In this document: piece by piece, positions 11,011-20,486 of the stretch | Numbering within the stretch: the stretch's first letter is position 1 | Layout: each line of letters starts with the position of its first letter | Assembly (NCBI GenBank): GCA_037953745.1 | Contig: JBAKBP010007165.1 | Coordinates: 1-64,000, forward strand | Source of the DNA: Lithodes maja | Taxonomy: Eukaryota; Arthropoda; Malacostraca; Decapoda; Lithodidae | DNA length: 64,000 nucleotides | Reading direction: 5' to 3' | Translations under genes and position numbers: made by a program | Notes under the pieces: generated by a model | Database searches by the model: none | The model's input: the letters and a program-made list of their open reading frames with translations, nothing else | What the model was told of the DNA's origin: nothing

Positions 11011-11199
11011 TTGCAACATTTGTTAATCTTGACATCAAGAAATTAAAGTGAATCATCTTGTTCCTTTTCACAAGTAAATTTGATATTCATATGTTGACTT
11101 AATATATTTAAAAACCCTACTATTTTGATCTTCATTATTTAAAAAAAAATAAAAAATAAAGATATATCCAAGCGTCTTTTCCATCCTTATCCTATACAT

Positions 11200-11215
11200 A
11201 TATACATATATATAC

Positions 11216-11258
<43 letters not shown>

Positions 11259-11262
11259 ATTA
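11200..11262. repeat. (TA)n / (ATACAT)n microsatellite
   Basis: Alternating TATACATA units merge into a pure TA tract at the outer edge of the Penelope-like element. Confidence 0.9.
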
Positions 11263-11611
11263 TGCCCTGATTTTATACAGGATTAACGATTGATACAGGT
11301 GAGTTCTACTAGACTGGGACTTCCGAGTTCATACAATTTCATATAAAGAAGACAGAGGATATACTGTATATAGCACCAAAATAGTTTATAATACAGCTTT
11401 ATTCCCTTAATATCTAAATACACGAATGGAGTATGAGTGTGAGTTCAGAAACACAACCAATGAATAACACTTAAAACATTTTCTATCTTCGAGCACAGTC
11501 GCGGATCTGGATATAGTGCAGGTATTTTAGCACAGCTACAAGTACTATCAAGTACTATCATCAGCTACAATATTTCACTGTACTTTTTATTTATGTTTTT
11601 ATTTTGTTTTG
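11263..11611. other. Unassigned sequence
   Basis: No gene recognised; there is a small direct repeat of AGTACTATCA near 11550-11572. Confidence 0.4.
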
Positions 11612-11717
11612 TCTATGTGATTGAGGGAGGCAAAAGGCAGAACTGCCTATAGCGAGTGCCTCCCCCATAGTTGAAAGAGTGACAGGGCCAAAATCAAGGG
11701 ACGTTCGAGCCAAAATG
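11612..11717 (-). mobile_element. LINE A 3'-end fragment
   Basis: Minus-strand copy of the last ~105 bp of the LINE at 5.6-8.0 kb, covering the end of the coding region and the complete 3' stem-loop (GGGAGGCA/TGCCTCCC type). Strong 5' truncation. Confidence 0.9.
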
Positions 11718-12075
11718 AGATAGACTTGCGATGGCGGTTATGAAAAAGAGTTAGATATTTCACTATATGTATCGAGTTATATACCGTGCGCACTGGTATG
11801 AGAGCAAGTTCAAAGTCAACTGAGAATGGACTTTGAAATATCTTCTTCGTGTTAGAATAATGGAAGAGTCTCTGAAATATTTTCACTTGGTCGAAATAAT
11901 GACTAGTCGCTTAGCATCAAAATCGGGTTAATTTGATTTAATTCTGAAAATCACTTTTACTGGTCGGGAACACTTCAATAGATTGTGAAACATTGGTAAC
12001 TGTAATTCGTTGCTATAAATTCCTAGTAGTAACACTGCAATGGATTTGTTATGTTTTTAAAAGTTTTTAGGACTA
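11718..12075. other. Unassigned AT-rich sequence
   Basis: Nothing recognised. Confidence 0.35.
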
Positions 12076-12226
12076 AAAGAATAAAATGAGAGACGAAGAA
12101 ATATTATGTGAGCAATAAAATGTAAAGGTTAGTTCTTATATTTATGAAAACATTTGTTATTAACTTCGCCCCCCCCCCTCCTTTTATTGCTCACATAATA
12201 TTTCTTCGTCTCTCATTTTATTCTTT
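12076..12226. repeat. Perfect 45 bp inverted repeat
   Basis: The arm at 12076-12120 is repeated exactly in reverse complement at 12182-12226, separated by a 61 bp spacer that contains a C tract. The perfect match implies a young structure. Its position just before a CTGAAGA-stem-AAACG motif (12374-12405) and a TA tract suggests a Penelope-like terminal region, as in the inverted repeat at 43400-43530. Confidence 0.9.
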
Positions 12227-12373
12227 CACTTTACTAGTTCTAATATGTATTAGGTTATTTGTATAACTATTAATTTTAAGTTTTATTCTAGATTTGTTAA
12301 ATTTAGTTAATAAGAATCTTAACATTAGAAAATTACTGCCATTCATATAAGCTTTTATTTCATTTCAGTTCAG

Positions 12374-12405
12374 GTCTGAAGATGGTTTATGCTTAAACCA
12401 AAACG
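12374..12405 (+). ncRNA. Hammerhead-like core, degenerate
   Basis: CTGAAGA is followed by a good stem (GGTTTA/TAAACC) and then AAAACG where GAAAC would be expected. The layout resembles the hammerhead core in Penelope-like termini. The G-to-A change in the GAAA box would abolish cleavage in a normal hammerhead. Confidence 0.3.
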
Positions 12406-12449
12406 TTACCAAAATAAAGATGTTTGTACCAGCGCTGGTGTTGATTTGT

Positions 12450-12485
12450 ATATATATATACATACATACATATATATATATATAT
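12450..12485. repeat. TA-rich microsatellite
   Basis: TATATA and TACATA repeats preceding the SINE. Confidence 0.85.
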
Positions 12486-12486
12486 T

Positions 12487-12650
12487 ATGTGGTCGAGTAG
12501 TCTTGCCACTGGACTGGTAATCCAATGGACCCGGGTTCGAATCCCAATATGTCAATGGGAAGATGATATTGGGATGGCATTAATTTTGTGCTGTACCTAG
12601 TATCAGTGCACTACCACAATGCCCACCGAAAAGCCAAATAAATACCCCCA
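12487..12650 (+). mobile_element. tRNA-derived SINE
   Basis: The head is tRNA-like: an A-box form GGTCGAGTAGTC at 12491, an anticodon-like arm, and the B box GGGTTCGAATC at 12533-12543, spaced as in tRNA promoters. The loop would read GGT, but acceptor pairing is poor, so this is not a working tRNA. An unrelated body of ~100 bp follows. RNA polymerase III transcription and LINE-dependent spread are inferred from the class. Confidence 0.7.
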
Positions 12651-12705
12651 TTGTTCCCTGATTAAATGGCACTATATGAATATTCCCATATTCAAATCAT
12701 AGACT

Positions 12706-12906
12706 ACAGTAGATCTGGACTGGACACGAAAATGGAACTTTGCAGTAAGGGACCCAAAATTGGAGAACGAACACCCAAGTTCGAACCTCGAAACCGCGAA
12801 AATATCAAATTTTCGCAGTTTCGAAGTTCGAATTTGGAGGTTCGTTTTCCGATTTTGGGTTTCTTGCTGCAAAGTTCCATTTTCGTGTCAAGTCCAGATC
12901 TACTGT
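12706..12906. mobile_element. Fold-back element (~200 bp)
   Basis: The two halves are near-perfect reverse complements: the outer arm ACAGTAGATCTGGACT at 12706 pairs with its complement ending at 12906, and matching continues (CACGAAAATGGAACTTTGCA etc.) to a centre near 12810. The whole element can form one long hairpin. Overlapping frames on both strands are a by-product of this symmetry. Confidence 0.85.
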
Positions 12907-13122
12907 AGATCTACTATAGTTTACGTTCAAATATAATTATGCTATAGGGGGGGGGGAAGGCCTAGTGAGAGTCCGAGTCTAGGTGGTGAGACAGTGAAGC
13001 ACTGGAGCGAGCCGTGAGTGAGCAACTAAGCCCCATGTATCCTGCGAAGGCAAGATGGCATTGGCTGGTTACAGCTAAATGTGCATCACATGTCTCACCC
13101 TCTAGACTGGAACGAGACTTAT
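12907..13122. other. Unassigned sequence
   Basis: A G tract at 12949-12957 is the only feature seen. Confidence 0.4.
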
Positions 13123-13215
13123 ACAGTATATATATATATATATATACATCTACCTGTATCTATCTATATCTATTTATCTATCTGTCTGTCTATCTATCTG
13201 TATCTATTTAATTAT
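13123..13215. repeat. (TA)n followed by (TATC/TGTC)n microsatellites
   Basis: A short TA tract grades into ATCT/GTCT tetranucleotides. Confidence 0.9.
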
Positions 13216-13304
13216 GTTTACGTAATACAGAACGTGACGCGTATATACTGTATATTAGGTGGAAACATCTAACCCTTCTTAATTAAGCCTTTCTTTTCTC
13301 TGAA

Positions 13305-13520
13305 ACCCCTTCTTCCTCATGTTTAGCCTCATTCGTTTTGAGACTTAAAGATGTTCGCCCCATTAGTTTGGGTATGTTAAGACTTTTCCTCCCATTTCTT
13401 TGTCAATTTTTAAGCATTTAGTGATATTTAGGTGTCGTTTTTTGTTCTTGGCGAGCAATAGCAAGCCTGATATGTGTGCAGTTATTGCCGAAAAATGCAC
13501 ATATAGGTCATGAAGGGGTA
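13305..13520 (+). repeat. Diverged repeat R1, copy 1
   Basis: Shares an order of short blocks with 15817-15990: CCTTC(T)TCCTCATGTT, CCCCATTA.TTTTGG, TTAAGAC.TTT, a T-tract with CTTGGCG/CCTGGCG, and a C-CGAAA-ATG block before AAGG.GG. The similarity is clear but old. Function unknown. Confidence 0.6.
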
Positions 13521-13801
13521 TCATGGAGGTACTTGTTTAAGCTTGAAAAATAACTGTAAATAGAAGTATTTGTCAGACCCCCTGTCGAGGTTAATGTGTA
13601 CAGTTTACGGTAGAAAACAAAATTCCAGTCAATGACCGGTTTCTCCTTCATTACAGGCAAAACAAATCGACATCTTAATGGCACGAAAGGTCTTAATAAT
13701 ATCGTCAAAGAAATGGGACGAACGCTTTTGAAATCTTAGAAATAGTGAGACTTTATCATGAGGGAGAGGGGGTCCAGCCCCCCCCCCCCCCCCCCACTTA
13801 T

Positions 13802-14807
13802 CCCCTTCTGTACCAGCGACGTCCTATTAACTTTATTCCAGCTACTATGAACTTTATTCCGGCTACTGTGAACTTTATTCCGGCTACTGTGAACTTTATT
13901 CCGGCTACTGTGAACTTTATTCCGGCTACTGTGAACTTTATTCCGGCTACTGTGAACTTTATTCCGGCTACTGTGAACTTTATTCCGGCTACTGTGAACT
14001 TTATTCCGGCTACTGTGAACTTTATTCCGGCTACTGTGAACTTTATTCCGGCTACTGTGAACTTTATTCCGGCTACTGTGAACTTTATTCCGGCTACTGT
14101 GAACTTTATTCCGGCTACTGTGAACTTTATTCCGGCTACTATGAACTTTATTCCGGCTACTGTGAACTTTATTCCGGCTACTGTGAACTTTATTCCGGCT
14201 ACTGTGAACTTTATTCCGGCTACTGTGAACTTTATTCCGGCTACTGTGAACTTTATTCCGGCTACTATGAACTTTATTCCGGCTACTATGAACTTTATTC
14301 CGGCTACTATGAACTTTATTCCGGCTACTATGAACTTTATTCCGGCTACTATGAACTTTATTCCGGCTACTATGAACTTTATTCCGGCTACTATGAACTT
14401 TATTCCGGCTACTATTAACTTTATTCCAGCTACTATTAACTTTATTCCGGCTACTATTAACTTTATTCCGGCTACTATTAACTTTATTCCGGCTACTATT
14501 AACTTTATTCCGGCTACTATTAACTTTATTCCGGCTACTATTAAATTTATTCCGGCTACTATTAACTTTATTCCGGCTACTATTAACTTTATTCCGGCTA
14601 CTATTAACTTTATTCCGGCTACTATTAACTTTATTCCGGCTACTATTAGACAATTATATTAAATTTAAAAAAAATCTTCCAGCAATTTACAGGCTTTGAA
14701 CTATTTCCTTTAACCTTTTTGTCTATCACAGATCCTTCTTAAACTGCACAAACTATTCTAAGTACAGCAAGAATAACGTGCAAAAGACGTCGCCGGTACA
14801 GAAGGGG
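13802..14807. mobile_element. TTAA-type MITE family T with internal minisatellite
   Basis: Termini are CCCCTTCTGTACCAGCGACG on the left and the inverted form ending GGTACAGAAGGGG on the right, followed by TTAA at 14808-14811; on the left the site reads TTAT. Related MITEs lie at 43914-44266, 56014-56223 and (partly) 60800-60936. The right-hand body (a block with ACAGATCCTTCTTAAA and TGCACAAA) matches the copy at 43.9 kb. The rest has been replaced by an expanded 21 bp repeat. Confidence 0.85.
13829..14647. repeat. 21 bp minisatellite, 39 copies
   Basis: Unit AACTTTATTCCGGCTACTRT plus one base, repeated 39 times without a length change. Three unit types differ at the last bases (ACTGTG, ACTATG, ACTATT) and are grouped: GTG types on the left with one ATG type among them, ATG types in the middle, ATT types on the right. 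Because 21 is a multiple of three and the unit lacks stops in these frames, both strands stay open for 305 codons (NFIPATV on +, SSRNKVN on -). These are not considered genes. Confidence 0.95.
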
Positions 14808-14821
14808 TTAATATAGTATAC

Positions 14822-15240
14822 GTCCACTCACCAATTATCTGCAGTCTCTCTCTCTCTTCGCTGCCATGTTGAATCTCTCACTATTATACCGCTATTACAA
14901 TAATCAATGTTCCTCAGAGCTCACTCAGTGTATGCCAACCCCTCTTCGTAGAGCACGTAGCACCCGTCTTGCAACAAAATCCCACCCCTATTCTGTACAA
15001 CTCTCCAACCCAAGAGTGAAACGTTATTCTCAAACTTTCTTCTATTCAACAGCTGAGCTCTGGAACGCTCTCCCAGTGTCTATTTCCCTCATTCTGACAA
15101 AAATACTTCAAACTCCCTGTGTCTAGGCATTTTGGCTCGAACGTCCCTTGATGTTGGCTCTGTCACTCTTTCAACTCTGGGGGAGGCATTCATCACAGGC
15201 AATTCTGCCTTTTGTCTCCCTCACATAAAACAAAATAATA
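14822..15240 (+). pseudogene. LINE A 3' fragment
   Basis: 5'-truncated copy of the LINE at 5.6-8.0 kb. The frame at 14866-15126 gives the C-terminal end of its ORF (NLSLLYRYYNNQCSSEL, RVKRYSQTFFYSTAELWNAL) and ends after a small deletion. The 3' stem-loop is at 15178-15224 with an outer G-T pair. The left end lies 11 bp from the TTAA site of the minisatellite MITE. Confidence 0.88.
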
Positions 15241-15307
15241 TTCACCGTTATGGATGTGAAATAGTAGTTACATTTCAACAGAAGATGAATCTGACAAAGG
15301 TTATTAA

Positions 15308-15786
15308 CCCTTAATTAGCGGCGAGCAACATAAGTCGAGTTAAATAAAGCTGGACTATGTGGCGGTGCTCGACATATATCGTGTGGCAATTTCAGCACGT
15401 AATGTTGCTGAGAGAGAGAGACAAGCGGTGGCAGGAGAGTAGCGAGCGTATGACTGCTCCAGACCACCGCGGCGAACCTACTGACACGAATCCCACCTCC
15501 TCCCTCCCTCTCTCACTCGCTATATACGGAATTGTATGGGGAAAGTGCCTAATTACATGCTTTTTGCACTCGCGTTGCACGGTTATTGCAAGAAAACTAG
15601 CCATCATTAAAGGATCGTTATGGTGTCATTCGAAAGCTCTGTTTATGCCCTTTCAGGGATAGATACTTGCTTTACGTTCTGGGTCTTATTTAGGCATGAA
15701 AATGATCACGTAAACAGCCCTATTTTGGGTAAAAACACCCCGCTGGTGGCTACATATTATATACCGCCTAGGCCGCTCTTTAAGTG
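15308..15786. mobile_element. TTAA-flanked MITE, family A copy 2 (479 bp)
   Basis: Exact TTAA at 15304-15307 and 15787-15790. Ends CCCTTAATTAGCGGCG and the inverted CCGCTCTTTAAGTG. It aligns along its length with 4923-5399. No coding capacity; the frames in it are incidental. Confidence 0.85.
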
Positions 15787-15816
15787 TTAACAAAGGGTAG
15801 GTTTGGTTATTCTGGA

Positions 15817-15990
15817 CCTCCTTCTCCCTCATGTTAAGCCCCATTATTTTGGCGATATTAAGACCTTTTGTGCAATTTATAAGTCTATTTTTTTTCCTGG
15901 CGGGTGATAGCGAACATGTAATCTATGAGGAGCTGGCCCAATTTTCTACCGAAATATGAACAAATATATCTCGAAGGAGGGTTTTGGGGG
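15817..15990 (+). repeat. Diverged repeat R1, copy 2
   Basis: Second copy of the repeat at 13305-13520, in the same orientation. Confidence 0.6.
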
Positions 15991-16252
15991 GGTATTTGGT
16001 GGAAGTCTTGGCAGGAAACATAAAATAGATACATTAATAAACAAATGAACAAATAAATAAAATTAAAAACAAAAATCCTCTTAAACCAGTGTCACAAGAG
16101 CGCTTTTACCGGCAATGTTTTCCGGCAATTGAGGTCTGGCAGTTTGTGAATTAAAGCTATATATTATAACAGTATCTTAACCCCTTGAGGATTATGACGA
16201 ATTTGTATTGTTTTTTCTTCTAGCTATTAGTAGACGATTTAATTGATATTAG
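15991..16252. other. Unassigned AT-rich sequence
   Basis: Contains a TTAACCCC string near 16179 that could be a stray MITE terminus; nothing else recognised. Confidence 0.35.
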
Positions 16253-16396
16253 TAGTCCATGAGCCAAGACCCGAATTTTGGGATATTGGTACCACCCGGG
16301 GTGACTAATTCTCTTAGGTGTTTTTAGCTTGCTACATGTCTCTAGTTTATGTTTTGATATGATAGCCCTTGCACATTGGTAGCTTAATGGTCGTTA
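16253..16396. repeat. Left terminal inverted repeat of the nuclease element
   Basis: Partner of 20487-20617. Matching blocks are the terminal 14 bp, the GGTACCACC.GGGGTGACTAA block (20 of 21) and the ATATGATAGCC / GGTAGCTTA blocks, interrupted by short indels. Confidence 0.8.
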
Positions 16397-16580
16397 TCAC
16401 TTCTTGAATAGACATACCCTACCGAAAATTCCGATTTTTTTTTAAATGTCAAATTTGGGGACAGGAATGCCTAAATGTCAACAAAATGCATATAGTAATT
16501 GTCACATTTAATACAAGTCCTGTAAATACACACTAAGCATGCCATGGGCTTGTACATACTATTATGGCAAATTACTACTC

Positions 16581-18293
16581 CTAAATATCATCTACATCAG
16601 ACTCGGAATCTGACTGTTGTGCCACCGGCTCTTCTTCAATAGCCGTGTTCTGACATGTCTGTAACCTGCACATGTCCGTGCATTTTAGACCATTGCTGAG
16701 GCAAGTACACTTAGGGAGTTCGCATGACCGCACACACTTGCAAGACAGTAGCTGCATAACAGCATCTGGTGCTGGTGAGCCTCGCATCCAGTTGACGGCA
16801 AGCTTACCGTCCTCATCTGTCATCCAACCGCAGTCTGTTGGGTTCGCAACAAATGGCTGGCTCTGAAGACTTCTCCTCCAGATCGCAGCCTGGTAGTTTG
16901 CACGCAGTGCATGCATGAAGAGGCAGTCCTCACAAGGAGGGAGTTGACTTGACTCTACCTCTCCACGTCTTGCACAGAACAGCTCATACCGAAGCTTGTT
17001 TACCTTAGTTGTGTGGGTAGATGGTAGGTACATGTGGCAGGTGATTTCCTGTAGCTTCTCAAAGAGTTCAGGAGACACTTCCCATGAGCGTCCAAGTTCG
17101 TGAAAAGCATCCTGGTATGTCTTGTCCATCTTCACCTGCTTGAGTGTCGTCATCTTCCCTCGGCCAGCGAATGCACTGACGGTATCACAGCCTGTAAAGG
17201 CATGCATACCAATCAATGAATCACACACGCTGCCTCCCAGTGTGCGGCTCAGTGTGGTGATATCCAGGAATCTTGTCCGGTTCTTCGTCCCGCACTTCTG
17301 GAACAGATGGGATGGGATCTTGTGGCACATGCCAAGACACAACACCATGACGTCTGTATCTTCTGCAGTGATGATGACAGACTTGTTCCCAGATTCTGCT
17401 GCATGAAGTGCATGGAGAAGAAGGCGTGTGTCTGCTTCTTCTTGAGTTGACTTAAGCTCAGGAGCCTCTTCCCACTGCTCTTTGGTGATCTTGAAGCAGC
17501 GCTGCTCACATGTGACATACAGCTCCTTGTCCTTGAGCTTCTCCCTGTGCTGTGGTGCCTTCCATTCTTCTACCAAGAACTTGATAAGACTTGCCTTGTT
17601 GGAGGAACTACCGAGTAACTTTCTCCACTGCTGGATGTTGTGCCCAGGTTGAATGTTCTTGAAATGAATTCCTGTGCCTGCACTTCTTTTGGCTCGTTCT
17701 GCATCCTTGATGGATGTCTCCTTGTAGATATCAAACACAACATCAATGCGCCTGCTCTTAGCACCTTCATGAACAGCGTGACTCAGTGCTGTACCTGCAA
17801 GCTGTGAAAAAGTTTTGTCGTTTCCCTTCAGTTTGTGGACCAGGCTCATCCCATCAATTATGGTAGCAGAGGGCTCGGGTATCACTTCTGCAGGAGAAAC
17901 ATTCCTCTCTAACTCCTTTGCTAGGGCAGCCTTGTTGGTCTTGCGGAGAGACCCATCACCGCTGGCAAGTGCCCAAGGCAAAGGCCCAAGGAGATGAGCC
18001 AAGACATCACTCATTTTGAGCTTTCTGTTCTCGGCAACAAGGATCATCTGGCCAAATAGGTTCCTGTCAGCCTTTAAGATAGCCTCCTTGGCATGGTCTT
18101 GTGAGCGTGGCTTCATTCTGATGTTAGTGAACGTTCTCAGTTTCGTCTTCGTCATCGTGTCATGAAACTGTATAGTTGGCGTATCGATCTCCAGGCGCTC
18201 TTCCTTGAAGGCTTGATATGCATCCTCTCCTATTCTGTAGGCCCCTAGAAGGTCTTTGACAACTTCTGGTGGTGCCATAGTCGCAGTTGACAA
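16581..18293 (-). pseudogene. FEN1/XPG-like nuclease plus CXC protein, C-terminal half
   Basis: Second half of one long frame; the upstream half (18315-20063) is in the same frame and separated only by TAG at 18312-18314, so the Leu/TTG at 18293 is not a natural start. The half carries a complete set of acidic residues ordered as in 5'-nucleases of the FEN1/XPG family: IIDG (D147), VVFD (D188) with SIKDAERAKR after it, QEEAD (E286, D288), AEDTD (D312, D314) and TGCD (D370) followed by a helix-turn-helix-like GRGK segment. Spacings resemble FEN1 (312/314 to 370 is 56-58 residues, 52-54 in FEN1). At 518-547 a Cys-rich CKC...CTC...CTDMC...C block resembles the tesmin/TSO1 CXC DNA-binding motif. 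An acidic tail ends the protein. Nuclease function is inferred from residues only. Confidence 0.72.
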
Positions 18294-18311
18294 ACTGACA
18301 AGATCTTCTTG

Positions 18312-18314
18312 CTA
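18312..18314 (-). other. In-frame TAG splitting the nuclease gene
   Basis: Between GCA and CAA codons; frames on both sides are identical. A single substitution from CAG or a sense relative would explain it. Readthrough cannot be excluded from sequence. Confidence 0.85.
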
Positions 18315-20063
18315 TGCGTTGAAGGGGTTCAACCAGCTGGTCTCCATCAGTTGAACTAAAGATTGGACATCGGCCTCATCTCTTCTAATCCTGGCCATCT
18401 GTAGGTCTGGGTGGCTGAAGTCATTGTATATTGGCAGCATTGATGATGTCTGAGTGATGCTTCTTATCTTGGACTTGGTAATCTCTGGCAGGACTTTCTC
18501 TGGCACAGAGCCTGCAACCTTGGACTGGACAGCAATGCCATTGACTCTATGAGAAGTACCTGCTCCACTTAGGGTCTCTTCAAGTCGGTCAATGTTATCC
18601 CAGGCCAGGGTTGTGAACACACCAGGGTAGATGTTTGCTGGCAGTGGAATGTCATCCTTTGAGCATTTCAGCTTCTGGATACAAAGGGCTGTATCGATCT
18701 CCTCAAACATTGAGTAAGACACACAGTGACCAAGACGATTCAGAGTTCGGATCAGTTCTGTGTTTCCTGTCAAAGACTTTACAGCATTGGTCAGCAGTAC
18801 GTGCTTGGGTGGTTTTGTCTTGCCACTGGTAACAGCAAAGACCAAGTCACTGCCAAAGGAAGTGGCAAGACGTTGAGCTCTTTCAGAGGGAGTTTCACAC
18901 TCACACTCTCCTGTCAGCAGGGTGTGCAGGAATTGAGTGACTGCTGCAGGAATGACATTCTGATCTGTATCGGGAGGCCATGGCTGACTCACATCTTGTT
19001 TATTGATCTCATTCCTCAGCTGCATTCCTGCTTTGGTTAAGACATCTTCAGAGTTAGCTGCTCTTGCTTCTTGCAGGTCTTTTGCCATTTTGTGTGCTTG
19101 CCGGGCAAGGTCGTCCATTGAGAGGCTGCGTGGATAGATTAGAAGCTTTCCTTTCTCATCTGGGACAAAGCGTAGTGATTCTCCAAACTCGGTTTCAATC
19201 TTTCGGCGAACATGTTTCTTTGTCGCTGGTTTCAGTTGGATAATACCACGGGACATCATGGATCTCTCAAGCCTAGATGTGAGGTTTGTCATAGGCAGTA
19301 CCTCTGGGTTGGGGAATAATTTGGTCCTTATATACAAGCAGAGTTCCTTGAGGGCTTCTGTCTCAACCTCTTCGTAGCGTGCTTCCTCACTTTCTTCCTG
19401 ATTTTCACCTGCACCCGACCTGGCGGCCGCTGGGAAATCATCTTTTGTGAAGAGTTTGTAGCACGACTTGTGGTAGTGACCCTCTGCAGCAACAAGGTCT
19501 CTGCTAACTAAACCAAGGATTCTCTGGTTGAGTTTCCTTATTGCTGCTCTGCGAATCTTCTCATCTGCTCGTAGCTCAACACACTGTATGAGTGGCTCCC
19601 TTGTCTTTGTTGTTTTTATGTACTTGCTTGACTTCTCGCAGAAGATACATCCTTTGGCATACACCCTGCTAGTACTAGGGGCATCCCTTGATGCCCTCCT
19701 CCTGGGGTCGACGCTTGCTGATTCTATCTTGACACCCTTGGCAAGGATAGAATCCAGTGACTTCTTCATTGTAAAGAGACTACGACATTTACGGTGATAA
19801 TGTATGTGTGGTATTCCTCCTTCTTCAAGGCTCTTGGCTGCTTCCAGGACTGGATCATGCTGCCTGATTTCTGCAGCCCTGAGCAATGTGTTCCAGGAGT
19901 CCAAATCCTGTGGTGACACCAGAGCATCGCTGTCATCATCAGAGCAGTGGATGATACAGTCGATCCGTGCTCTCTTCCTCGCAGATGGTTCCATCCTGCC
20001 GTCAAACAGTCGACACACACCTGCAAAAAATATCACCATTAAACCATGAACAAACAAACACAT
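18312..20063 (-). pseudogene. Same element, N-terminal half with Cys/His clusters
   Basis: First half of the element's protein, ending at an in-frame TAG (18312-18314). The likely start is the Met at 19994 (MEPSARKRARID, a basic start); just upstream the strand reads TTTTTTGCAG, a good 3' splice site, so a 5' leader intron is possible. Counting from that Met, Cys/His groups lie at 65-70 (HYHRKC), 116-119 (CIFC) and 173-178 (HYHKSC); the pattern CIFC...YHKSC suggests a zinc-binding fold. The remaining ~380 residues have no motif I can name. It closes with SWLNPF before the stop; the text after the stop (QEDLVSLSTAT) continues smoothly, so the stop is taken as a disabling mutation. Confidence 0.7.
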
Positions 20064-20486
20064 TACATGGAAACCACTCTACATATGTTTGCTCCTTCCA
20101 ATAATAAATTATCCCCAAAATATAACCAAAAATCCCCAAATATGAAATAAACCCCTAAATATGGAGAAACTTGAAATACACATCGGAATAATTCTTGTAG
20201 AGAATCAAATAAGCTACAAGAGCTGTTAGAATATATTTTTCAATGTTCCCCATATTTAAGGATTTATTCTAGATTTAGAGGAAAATACCCAAAATATAGA
20301 GTATATTCCGAAATATGAGGAAATTTGAAAAATACCTAGGAACAACTCTGGTAGAGAATATAATTCTACATAGGTGTTCAAAGTTTCGCGATGATTGTGT
20401 GATGGATTTTAAAGAAAATGAGGAAAACGCCGAGCGTCACGCTAAAAATCTTTATTTTTGGGTAGCGCCCCTATTGCATCAAAAAA

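Larger units (their letters stand above)
9438..11196 (-). mobile_element. Penelope-like retroelement, decayed
   Basis: Minus-strand reading shows the two halves of a Penelope-like element: the end of the reverse transcriptase and a GIY-YIG endonuclease. The ends carry an inverted repeat: TAGGATAAGGAT...GATGGAAAAGACGC at 9441-9468 on the left and its reverse complement, with a 3-base gap, at 11168-11196. Inverted terminal segments (pseudo-LTRs) are characteristic of this class. (TA)n tracts lie outside both ends. Confidence 0.8.

Noticed and set aside
12487..12546. Functional tRNA gene
   Set aside because: A and B boxes are present but the acceptor and other arms do not pair; a SINE body follows. 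The same holds for 36116-36190 and 44036-44112.
13829..14647. CRISPR array
   Set aside because: Head-to-tail repeats without spacers in an animal genome; a minisatellite.
13736..14662. Two overlapping 305-codon frames on opposite strands as genes
   Set aside because: They are produced by a frame-preserving 21 bp minisatellite inside a MITE; there is no start context, domain or non-repetitive coding part.
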